Positions 1-7,129 of a stretch of 7,129 nt of DNA are shown piece after piece. This DNA is from an uncultured Archangium sp. (lineage in GTDB: Bacteria > Myxococcota > Myxococcia > Myxococcales > Myxococcaceae): positions 1-7,129 of the forward strand of contig CAMLFP010000292.1 in the NCBI GenBank assembly GCA_946479335.1. The letters are read 5' to 3'. The position numbers and the translations under genes were made by a program. Each line of letters opens with the position of its first letter. Positions within the stretch are counted from its first letter, which is position 1. The notes beneath the pieces were generated by a model, which searched no databases, had not been told where the DNA came from, and was given only the letters and a program-made list of their open reading frames with translations.

Positions 1-107
1 TCGAGGTCGACGATGTACGTGATGAACCCGAGGTTGATGAGGAAGAAGCCGAGCAACACCCAGTCGATGGGTCGCTCACGGAGAGGAATGGTCACACGTT
101 GGCTCAC
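1..107 (-). CDS. N-terminal fragment of a membrane protein, possibly EXPERA/TMEM97-like
   Basis: The gene is cut by the left edge of the window, so only about 35 residues are visible. They begin with a short polar segment (MSQRVTIPLRERP), followed by a hydrophobic helix at about residues 15-33 that contains FFLINLGFITYIVDL. The pattern R-x-x-[DE]-W-x-L-x-x-[FY]-F-L, then I-T and an Asp-Leu at the helix end, resembles the first helix of EXPERA-domain proteins such as TMEM97 and emopamil-binding protein. Those are sterol- or lipid-ligand membrane proteins. This resemblance comes from recalled family patterns over a very short stretch and is tentative. The chosen start is GTG at 107; an in-frame GTG at 95 is an alternative. 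No clear Shine-Dalgarno sequence precedes either one. The start lies 18 bp after the stop of the large ATPase gene on the same strand, which suggests co-transcription. It could equally be an unrelated small membrane protein. Confidence 0.5.
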   Translation of the reverse strand, partial: MSQRVTIPLRERPIDWVLLGFFLINLGFITYIVDL

Positions 108-125
108 GGGGCGCCGTGTAACCCG

Positions 126-2708
126 CTAGAGCCTGGCTTGCTCGTCTTCGATGGCCGGCACCGCGAGGTCGAGGTGCGCCGAGACGCGCCGCCACAGCTC
201 CGCCGAGCGCACGCAGCCCGACGCGTCGAACCACCGCACCGCGGCCTCCGGAGGCTCGTGCTGCACCAGCGCCTGCAGCGCGTCGACCACCCGGGCGCTG
301 TGCGCGCTGGCCTTCGCCCACCCGCGCGCGCGCGGCAGCGCGGAGGCCGCCTGCTTCGTATTGCCCGCGCACAGCCAGGTCAGCCCGAGACACGCGGCGG
401 GCTCGGCCGGGTCCAGCGCCTCCGACCAGCCCAGCTTGTGGTCTTCGAGCAGGTCGAGGCTCGCGAGGAAGTCGGCGCGCGCGAGGCTCAGCTGCAGGGT
501 GTCCTTGCGCTCCAGGTGCCGCAGCAGCTTGAGCAACCCCGCGAGGTGGCGCGTCCACGCCAGGAGCGCGGGCCAGTTGCTCTCCTCCGCGGCCTTGCGC
601 GCGCGGGTGAGGGCCAGCTCCGCGCGGTGCACGTCGAGCTGCTGCACGTAGACCAGCGCCATGCCGGCGGGGCCCCACGCGCGCGCCTCGTGGTGCGAGA
701 GCTGCTCCGAAAGCGCGATGTAGCGCTCCTGCGCCGCCAGCGACGTGCCGTACTCGCCGAGGTGCGCCAGCGTCAGCCCCAGCGAGTGCATCGCCCGCGC
801 CTCGCGCCGGCGGAAGCCGATGCGCCGCGCCAGCTCCAGGCTGCGCTCGAAGCCGTCACGCGCCGCCCGCGCCGCGCCGTCGCGCAGGTGCAGCGCCGCC
901 CGGGCGCTCCACGCCACGCACTCCTCGCGCGCGTCGCCGCGGGCGCGCGTCAGCTCGATCAACTCGTCGGCCAGCCGCCGCGCCTGGGTGCTGTCGCTGC
1001 TGGCCTGCGCGAGCTGCTCCACGCGGAGGAAAGGCACCGCCTGCGAGCTGCGCTGCAAGGCCTCGGCGCCGACGCGCGCGCGCACCACGTCGCAGATGCG
1101 CACCGCCTGCGCCGCGTCACCCTGCGTGGTGAGACAGAACGACGCCCACGCGTGCCCCAGCTTGAGCCACAGCGCGGTCACCGCCGAGCCCGGCGCGAGC
1201 AGCTCCAGGCGCTGCTGCACCGAGAAGAAGGCGCGGCGCGCGTCATCGAGCTGCCCCAGCCGCGCGTGCGCCGCGGCGCGCGTCAGCTCCAGCGCCAGCG
1301 CGGCCTCCTCGTTGGTCAGCGTGTCCCAGCGCTCCAGCTCTTCGCTGATGGCGCGCAGCACCACCGGGTCGACGTCGCGCACGCCCCACAGCGGCGGCGC
1401 CGCGAGGCGGAACGCGGCCTGCACCGTCTTCACCGCCTGCGCGGCCTCACCGCGCGAGAGCTCGTCTTCCGCCAACATGCGCGAGAGCACCAGCCGCCGC
1501 ACCCCGAGCGCGGTGCTCTCCGCGCGGCGCAGCCCGTACACCGCGCCGCTGGTGCGCGACGACAGCTCCCACGCGAAGCTGGCGCGCGTCGAGTCGCCCA
1601 CCACTTCAGCCCCGCGGATGATGAGCGGCAACAGCAGCGCCTGGTACGCGGGCCGCGGCGCGTGGGTCAGCTTCTCCTCGGCCCAGGTCCGCAAGGCGAT
1701 GGTCCACACGCGGGTGCGCTGCGGCTCTGCGGGCGGCGCCGCGGTGGGGAAGCGCAGCCACACCTCATCAGCGCCGCCGTTGCGCTCGGTGGGCGCGCGG
1801 CGCACCAGCAGCCGTTGCTCCAGCTCCAGCACCACCGCGCGCTGCGGGCCGCCCAGCACCGCGTCGAGCGCGTCCATCGGGAGCCGGCCACCCGCGCAGC
1901 TCAAGCAGCCCACCACCTGCCGCTCGACCGCGCTCAACCCCACGTGCAGCTCGCGCAGCGCCGTGTCCAACGACACCGGCAACACGAAGTCGCGCGGCAC
2001 CTGTTGCAGCAGCCTCGCCGTCAACGGCAGGCCGCGCGCGAGGCGCCACGTGTGGGGGAACTCGCGCTCCAGCGCCTCGGGCTCCGGAGGCGGCGCGGCC
2101 AGTTCGCGGAAGCGGCCCGACATGCGCAGCGCCTTCACGCGCGACTCGAAGACCGCGCGCTCTTCGTCGCGCAGCGAGAGCACCACCACCCCGGGGAAGC
2201 GCGCGCTCTGCGCCAGCCAGTGCACGAGGCCCAGCGACTCCGCGTCGAGCGCCACCGCCTCGTCGATGACCCACGCGAACGCGCCCTCGCCCTGCCCCAG
2301 CCAGCGGCCGACCTCGCTGAGCGCGCCCTCCCAGCGGCTGCGCGCGTCGAGGCGGGCGGTGACGAAGTCGTCGCGCTGCACGCCCAACGCCCCGGCGAGG
2401 AACTCGCGCGCCAACGGCTCGATGCCCTGGTCCTGGTCGATGGCCGCCAGCACCTCGTCGGCGGTCGCGCCCGGCGTCAGCTTGAGCCGCGCCCGCAGCA
2501 GCGCGTCGACACCGCCGCCCGGCTGCACGCCCACCACCTCGGCGTCGGTGTACTCGGCGCGATGGCCCCAGCCGCGCACCTCCTCGACGAACGCGCGCAG
2601 CACGTGACTGACGCCGGAGCCGCGCGCGGCGTGCACCACCACCACGCGGACCGCGTTGTCGCCGACCGTCGATTCCAGCTCGCTGACGAGCGCTGCGTGG
2701 CGTGCCAC
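126..2708 (-). CDS. STAND/AAA-like ATPase with degenerate Walker A and TPR-like helical repeats
   Basis: This is a large cytoplasmic protein of 860 residues with the layout of a STAND or AAA_16-type signalling ATPase. Residues 1-240 form a P-loop NTPase-like domain. Its Walker A region (HAARGSGVS, about 26-34) has valine where the nucleotide-binding lysine should be, while Walker B (FAWVIDEA, about 144-151) keeps Asp149-Glu150. A GLPLTARLL motif at about 226-234 matches the GLPL-type motif of STAND and MalT-like proteins. A probable winged-helix segment follows at about 258-328. The C-terminal half is alpha-helical with TPR-like repeats, clearest at about 469-504, 599-631, 637-670 and 675-710. 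No fused kinase, LuxR-type HTH or other effector domain is visible at either end. In the family, such proteins sense ligands or partners through the repeats and switch by nucleotide-driven oligomerisation. Here ATP binding may be weak or lost. The start is GTG at 2708, preceded by a good Shine-Dalgarno sequence; an in-frame GTG at 2759 would add 17 residues but has no comparable signal. The specific role is unknown. Confidence 0.82.
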   Translation of the reverse strand: MARHAALVSELESTVGDNAVRVVVVHAARGSGVSHVLRAFVEEVRGWGHRAEYTDAEVVGVQPGGGVDALLRARLKLTPGATADEVLAAIDQDQGIEPLAREFLAGALGVQRDDFVTARLDARSRWEGALSEVGRWLGQGEGAFAWVIDEAVALDAESLGLVHWLAQSARFPGVVVLSLRDEERAVFESRVKALRMSGRFRELAAPPPEPEALEREFPHTWRLARGLPLTARLLQQVPRDFVLPVSLDTALRELHVGLSAVERQVVGCLSCAGGRLPMDALDAVLGGPQRAVVLELEQRLLVRRAPTERNGGADEVWLRFPTAAPPAEPQRTRVWTIALRTWAEEKLTHAPRPAYQALLLPLIIRGAEVVGDSTRASFAWELSSRTSGAVYGLRRAESTALGVRRLVLSRMLAEDELSRGEAAQAVKTVQAAFRLAAPPLWGVRDVDPVVLRAISEELERWDTLTNEEAALALELTRAAAHARLGQLDDARRAFFSVQQRLELLAPGSAVTALWLKLGHAWASFCLTTQGDAAQAVRICDVVRARVGAEALQRSSQAVPFLRVEQLAQASSDSTQARRLADELIELTRARGDAREECVAWSARAALHLRDGAARAARDGFERSLELARRIGFRRREARAMHSLGLTLAHLGEYGTSLAAQERYIALSEQLSHHEARAWGPAGMALVYVQQLDVHRAELALTRARKAAEESNWPALLAWTRHLAGLLKLLRHLERKDTLQLSLARADFLASLDLLEDHKLGWSEALDPAEPAACLGLTWLCAGNTKQAASALPRARGWAKASAHSARVVDALQALVQHEPPEAAVRWFDASGCVRSAELWRRVSAHLDLAVPAIEDEQARL

Positions 2709-2714
2709 TGGAGT

Positions 2715-2720
2715 TCCCCC
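2715..2720 (-). promoter_or_regulatory. Ribosome binding site of the large ATPase gene
   Basis: Read on the minus strand this is GGGGGA, followed by a 6-nt spacer (ACTCCA) and GTG at 2708. It is the best ribosome binding site in the neighbourhood. It favours the GTG at 2708 over the upstream in-frame GTG at 2759, and it leaves an 87-bp untranslated gap after the Nudix gene. That gap is long enough to hold a promoter, but I could not pick out convincing -35 and -10 elements. Confidence 0.6.
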
Positions 2721-2795
2721 GTACTGAAGCGTGACTGTTGCACAGCTCTCGCCGCGCACGCACGTGGTTCGCTGACATCGAAATCTTGCGCCGCC

Positions 2796-3362
2796 TCAGG
2801 TGCCGACCGCGCGTACGTGCTGCATCAACTGCTCCAGCATGCGGAAGGTGGCGCCCCACACCGCGTCGTGGCCGTCGCCCCAGACATAGGCGTCGCGCGG
2901 CGCGCCGTAGAACTCGCGCTGCTCGAGGCGGAGCCGCCACAGGGGCGCCGCCAGCACCGCGTCGATTTCACCGGGGTTGGGCGCCAGCGGCACATCGGCC
3001 GGCACCACGCCGACGAAGGGCGTCACCCAGTACGAGGTGATGGTGGGCATCGCGCCGAGCGCGCCCAGCACCTCCACCGCGCCGGGGGGGATGCCGAGCT
3101 CTTCGTGCGTCTCGCGCAGCGCGGTGTGCAGCGGCGTCACGTCGGCCGGCTCGCGGCCCCCGCCGGGGAAGGAGATCTGCCCGGGGTGCTTGCGCAGCGT
3201 CATCGGGCGGCGCGTGAGGTACGCGAAGGGTTCGCCGTCTCTCCAGAACAACGGCGCCAGCACGGCGGCTTCGCGCAGCTTGAGGTTCGGGGCTTCGAAC
3301 GACTTCGACGGCTGCTCCCTCAGGTGTGCGCGCAGCTGACTGAAGAACTCCCCTGACTGCAT
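2796..3362 (-). CDS. Nudix hydrolase, CoA pyrophosphatase (NudL/YeaB type)
   Basis: This 188-residue protein is predicted to hydrolyse coenzyme A and acyl-CoAs to 3',5'-ADP and (acyl-)phosphopantetheine in the cytoplasm, using Mg2+ or Mn2+. Two diagnostic elements are adjacent. The CoA-pyrophosphatase signature, residues 49-68, has the form LTRRPxxLRKHPGQISFPGG. The Nudix box follows at about 69-91 and ends in RETHEELGI, with metal-binding Glu84, Glu87 and Glu88. The first glutamate of the general Nudix consensus is absent, as is usual in this subfamily. Further family matches are TITSYWVTPFVGVV (107-120) and a C-terminal VWGATFRMLEQL helix. The length matches NudL (about 190 residues). ATG at 3362 follows the PLD-like gene's stop by only 9 bp, so the two are probably co-transcribed. 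No strong Shine-Dalgarno sequence is visible. Assignment to the family is secure, but the exact substrate preference is inferred. Confidence 0.93.
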   Translation of the reverse strand: MQSGEFFSQLRAHLREQPSKSFEAPNLKLREAAVLAPLFWRDGEPFAYLTRRPMTLRKHPGQISFPGGGREPADVTPLHTALRETHEELGIPPGAVEVLGALGAMPTITSYWVTPFVGVVPADVPLAPNPGEIDAVLAAPLWRLRLEQREFYGAPRDAYVWGDGHDAVWGATFRMLEQLMQHVRAVGT

Positions 3363-3371
3363 GCGGCGAAC

Positions 3372-4004
3372 TTAACGCCGGCCGAGCCGTCGCGCCTGCC
3401 CCAGCGTGACGCCTTCCACCGATGACTTCTTCTTCCGCTTCTTCGCGGGGCCCGGGCCGATGGGGTCGGGGCACACGTCATGGAGTCGGCAGGTCCGGCA
3501 GGGCGCGCCGCTCCACACCGCGTCGAAGAGGGAGGTGACCGCGTCGATGGTCTCGAAGTCTTCGGTGACGACGCCGAGCTCGAAGTTGCGCACGTCGGCG
3601 CCCTTCACACCGAGACCCGCGCCGGTGAGGTTCGCGCTGCCGAGGTACGCCCACGCGCCGTCAATCACCACGGCCTTGAAGTGCACGCGCGGGCAGATCT
3701 TCAGCGCGAGCCCGCCGGAGGTGAGGCGCTGGTGTTTGTCGAACGCCGCGCGGAAGGGCCGGCTCGGCAGCTCCGCGTGCAACAACCGGAGCTCCACGCC
3801 GCGCTTCGAGAGCTGCGCGAACAGGTCCGCCACCGGCTTGAAGGCGCCGCCGGGGAGCTCGACCAGCATGGCCTTCACGTTCGCCGTGGCGATGAGCACC
3901 GACTCGCGCGCGGCCCGCAGCTTCTCCAGCACCACGCGGCGGTAGAGCGCCTCGCCTTCCAGCAACTCCAGCTGCACCGCGCGAGGGCTCATGCGGCGCA
4001 CCAT
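3372..4004 (-). CDS. Single-HKD phospholipase D-like protein with C-terminal CxxCxxHxxC cluster
   Basis: This 210-residue protein belongs to the PLD superfamily, whose members include phospholipases, nucleases and phosphotransferases. One complete HKD motif is present: HFKAVVID (His108, Lys110, Asp115), followed by GSANLTG (122-128). Known single-HKD members form homodimers to build the active site, so this one probably does too. Small single-HKD proteins include non-specific endonucleases of the Nuc/BfiI type, which makes nuclease activity possible but unproven. After the catalytic domain comes CRTCRLHDVC (169-178), with Cys169, Cys172, His175 and Cys178 spaced like a small zinc site. A lysine-rich tail (KKRKKKS, 188-194) follows and could contact nucleic acid or acidic lipid. 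No signal peptide is seen. The start may be ATG at 4004, or an ATG four codons in at 3992; neither has a strong Shine-Dalgarno sequence. The gene is the first of a minus-strand run, 9 bp ahead of the CoA pyrophosphatase, and is divergent from the M14 peptidase gene. Confidence 0.85.
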   Translation of the reverse strand: MVRRMSPRAVQLELLEGEALYRRVVLEKLRAARESVLIATANVKAMLVELPGGAFKPVADLFAQLSKRGVELRLLHAELPSRPFRAAFDKHQRLTSGGLALKICPRVHFKAVVIDGAWAYLGSANLTGAGLGVKGADVRNFELGVVTEDFETIDAVTSLFDAVWSGAPCRTCRLHDVCPDPIGPGPAKKRKKKSSVEGVTLGQARRLGRR

Positions 4005-4058
4005 ACCGGCGCGACGACACCCGCCTCCATGTTCGCGTTCTGCGGTAGAGCGGCGCGC
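4005..4058. promoter_or_regulatory. Divergent intergenic region, probable back-to-back promoters
   Basis: These 54 bp separate the start of the minus-strand PLD-like gene from the plus-strand M14 peptidase gene. Both need promoters here or reaching into the opposite coding sequence, so regulation may be linked. I see no convincing -35/-10 pair, no clear palindromic operator and no strong ribosome binding site. The call rests on gene orientation alone. Confidence 0.35.
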
Positions 4059-4988
4059 ATGTCGTCAGTGAGTGAAGCCCCCTTCCCCATCGGTACACCC
4101 GGCACTCCGTGGGGCGCCCCCGAGCGAGCACAGTGGCGCGCGTCGCAGAAGAAGCTGCGCAGCTACGCCGACGAGGTGCTCTCGAAGGTGAAGCCGCTGG
4201 AGCGCGACTTCGACCTCATCGTCTACGGCGCGCTGGACTACGCGCCTGACGGCACCTACCCGCTGGTGCTGCTCAAGAGCCGCCCGTGGGACGACGCGCT
4301 CCCCATCGCGATGGTGACCGGCGGCGTGCACGGCTACGAGACCAGCGGCGTGCACGGCGCGCTGCTCTTCGCCGCGCGTGACGCGCAGGCCTTCGCCGGC
4401 AAGGTGAACCTGCTCATCGCGCCGTGCGTGAGCCCGTGGGGGTACGAGCGCATCCACCGGTGGAACCCCGACGCCCTCGACCCCAACCGCTCCTTCAAGG
4501 CCGGCGGCACCACGCCGGAGGCGCGGCAGTTGATGGCCTTCATCGCGCCGTTGCGCGGCAGGTTCCTGATGCACATCGACCTCCACGAGACGACCGACAC
4601 CGACGAGACGGTGTTCCGCCCGTCGCTCGCCGCGCGCGATGGGAAAGACTCCACGCCGGGCGTCATCCCCGACGGGTTCTACCTGGTCGACGACGCGAAG
4701 AACCCGCAGCCGGAGTTCCAGAAGGCCATCATCAAGGCGGTCGAGGGCGTGACGCACATCGCGGAGCCCGACGCGCACGGCCAGCTCATCGAGGAGCCCG
4801 TCGTGAGCCGCGGCGTCATCGCGTACGAGGTGCTGCAGCTGGGGTTGTGCGCGGGGTTGACGGGCGCGCGCTTCACCACCACCACCGAAGTCTACCCCGA
4901 CAGCCCGCGCGCGACGCCGGAGCAGTGCAACGAAGCGCAGGCCGTCGCCGTGCGCGCGGGCCTCGAGTTCGCGCTTCGCGCTCGGTGA
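4059..4988 (+). CDS. M14 / succinylglutamate desuccinylase-like zinc carboxypeptidase
   Basis: This 309-residue protein is predicted to be a zinc metallohydrolase of the M14 carboxypeptidase / AstE-AspA fold, cleaving a C-terminal residue or an N-acyl amide bond. The zinc ligands fit the family: HGYE (His91, Glu94) and a third histidine in HIDLHE (His176). DPNRSF (141-146) supplies the Asn-Arg pair that binds the substrate carboxylate in M14 enzymes. TTTTEVY (273-279) places Glu277 as the likely catalytic base. No signal peptide or membrane segment is present, so it should act in the cytoplasm, which fits small peptides, murein-derived peptides or N-acyl amino acids better than secreted digestion. 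The chosen start is ATG at 4059; an in-frame ATG at 4029 would add ten residues without a better ribosome binding site. It stands alone on the plus strand, divergent from the PLD-like gene and convergent with the TPR gene. The substrate cannot be read from sequence. Confidence 0.88.
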   Translation: MSSVSEAPFPIGTPGTPWGAPERAQWRASQKKLRSYADEVLSKVKPLERDFDLIVYGALDYAPDGTYPLVLLKSRPWDDALPIAMVTGGVHGYETSGVHGALLFAARDAQAFAGKVNLLIAPCVSPWGYERIHRWNPDALDPNRSFKAGGTTPEARQLMAFIAPLRGRFLMHIDLHETTDTDETVFRPSLAARDGKDSTPGVIPDGFYLVDDAKNPQPEFQKAIIKAVEGVTHIAEPDAHGQLIEEPVVSRGVIAYEVLQLGLCAGLTGARFTTTTEVYPDSPRATPEQCNEAQAVAVRAGLEFALRAR

Positions 4989-5017
4989 GTCGCGCCGTCG
5001 GGGAATTCAGGCGGAGG

Positions 5018-5542
5018 TCACGCAGCGCTCAACAGCGCGTCGAGCGCCTTCGCCTTCGCGCCCAATGCAACCGCACGGTTGCGCGCTTCAGAGAAGTCTT
5101 CTCCGCGCTTCTTCGCCAGCAGCGCCTTGTTCGCCCACGGCAACGCGTACTGCGCGTCGAGCTTCAACGCGGCGTCGAAGTGCGCCTGCGCCTCGTCGAA
5201 CTTGCCCTGCTCCAACCGCACCGCGCCCAGCGTGTTGCGCGCGGCGGCCAGCGCGTTCGAGGTGTAGACGCCCACGGCCAGCCCCGCGAGGCGCGCCCGC
5301 CACGGCGCGGAGAGTGACTTCTCGAACCCCGCCAGCCGCACCGCGGCGTCGTCGAAGCGCTTCTTCGCGAAGAGAGCGCGCGCGGCGCGGAAGTCGGCGG
5401 TGACGCTCAACGCCGCCACCATCACCACCAGCGCAACGCCCGCGAGCGCCCACACGAGCGCGTCAGGCAGGCGCGGCGCTACGGCCACGCCGACCACCAC
5501 CACCAGCGCCACGAGCAGCCAGTTGCGCGCAGGCCGCGACAT
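5018..5542 (-). CDS. Small membrane-anchored TPR protein
   Basis: This 174-residue protein has two N-terminal hydrophobic helices (about residues 8-23 and 27-48) separated by a short turn (PRLPDA). A soluble alpha-helical domain follows, with tetratricopeptide-type repeats. The clearest repeat spans about 96-131 (ARNTLGAVRLEQGKFDEAQ and the helix after it); more divergent ones lie at about 52-85 and 132-165. The two helices form a hairpin, so the TPR part is probably cytoplasmic and serves as a protein-interaction platform. No enzymatic motif is visible. The ATG at 5542 comes 3 bp after the stop of the propionyl-CoA carboxylase beta gene, so translation is probably coupled and the genes share a transcript. 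Whether it works with the carboxylase is unknown. The family is not recognised beyond the TPR fold. Confidence 0.82.
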   Translation of the reverse strand: MSRPARNWLLVALVVVVGVAVAPRLPDALVWALAGVALVVMVAALSVTADFRAARALFAKKRFDDAAVRLAGFEKSLSAPWRARLAGLAVGVYTSNALAAARNTLGAVRLEQGKFDEAQAHFDAALKLDAQYALPWANKALLAKKRGEDFSEARNRAVALGAKAKALDALLSAA

Positions 5543-5545
5543 GCC

Positions 5546-7108
<1,563 letters not shown>

Positions 7109-7129
7109 GACGGCCGCGCGAGTTAGCAC

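Noticed and set aside
3084..3090. A run of seven G bases in the Nudix gene, considered as a frameshift or phase-variation tract.
   Set aside because: The reading frame is intact across it (Ile-Pro-Pro-Gly) and matches the family. Such a run is unremarkable at this GC content.
99..3356. A plus-strand open frame of over 1000 codons antisense to the ATPase and Nudix genes.
   Set aside because: It is codon-aligned with the real minus-strand genes, so its stops could arise only where the sense strand uses TTA, CTA or TCA, which are rare codons at this GC content. The product is arginine/histidine/alanine-rich with no recognisable domain.
3480..4058. A long upstream extension of the M14 peptidase reading frame to a start at 3480.
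   Set aside because: This segment is antisense to the PLD-like gene and low in complexity. Family-like sequence begins only after the ATG at 4059.
5025..5038. A small inverted repeat (GCGCT-CAAC-AGCGC) near the junction of the convergent M14 and TPR genes, considered as a terminator.
   Set aside because: The stem is only 5 bp, it lies inside the TPR coding region and no T-tract follows. The 29-bp gap at 4989-5017 shows no better hairpin.

Overview
This is a very GC-rich window with dense coding and strong third-position G/C bias. It looks like chromosomal DNA from a member of the Myxococcota, or a similar high-GC deltaproteobacterial-type genome. That placement is inferred from base composition, from a multidomain ATPase-plus-helical-repeat protein of a style common in myxobacteria, and from the general gene set; no phylogenetic marker is present. 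There are no RNA genes, insertion sequences, CRISPR repeats or attachment sites.

Layout, left to right. Positions 1-4004 hold a minus-strand run of four genes. In transcription order these are a single-HKD phospholipase D-like protein (4004-3372), a NudL-type CoA pyrophosphatase of the Nudix family (3362-2796), a large STAND/AAA-like ATPase with helical repeats (2708-126) and the first 35 codons of a membrane protein that resembles the EXPERA/TMEM97 family (107 to beyond position 1). The gaps are 9, 87 and about 18 bp. The first two genes are almost certainly co-transcribed, as are the last two. Whether all four share one promoter is open.

A 54-bp gap (4005-4058) separates this run from a divergent plus-strand gene for a soluble M14/AstE-like zinc carboxypeptidase (4059-4988). 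That gene converges, after a 29-bp gap, on a second minus-strand pair: the carboxyltransferase (beta) subunit of a propionyl-CoA carboxylase (7108-5546), followed 3 bp later by a small membrane-anchored TPR protein (5542-5018).

Functionally, two genes point to acyl-CoA metabolism (the CoA pyrophosphatase and the propionyl-CoA carboxylase beta subunit), but they lie in separate transcription units and nothing links them directly. The least ordinary genes are the large ATPase, whose Walker A lysine is replaced by valine while Walker B stays intact, and the PLD-like protein, which carries a C-terminal Cys-Cys-His-Cys cluster and a lysine-rich tail. The rest of the window reads as ordinary housekeeping or accessory metabolism. 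I see no strong evidence for a new defence or mobile system.
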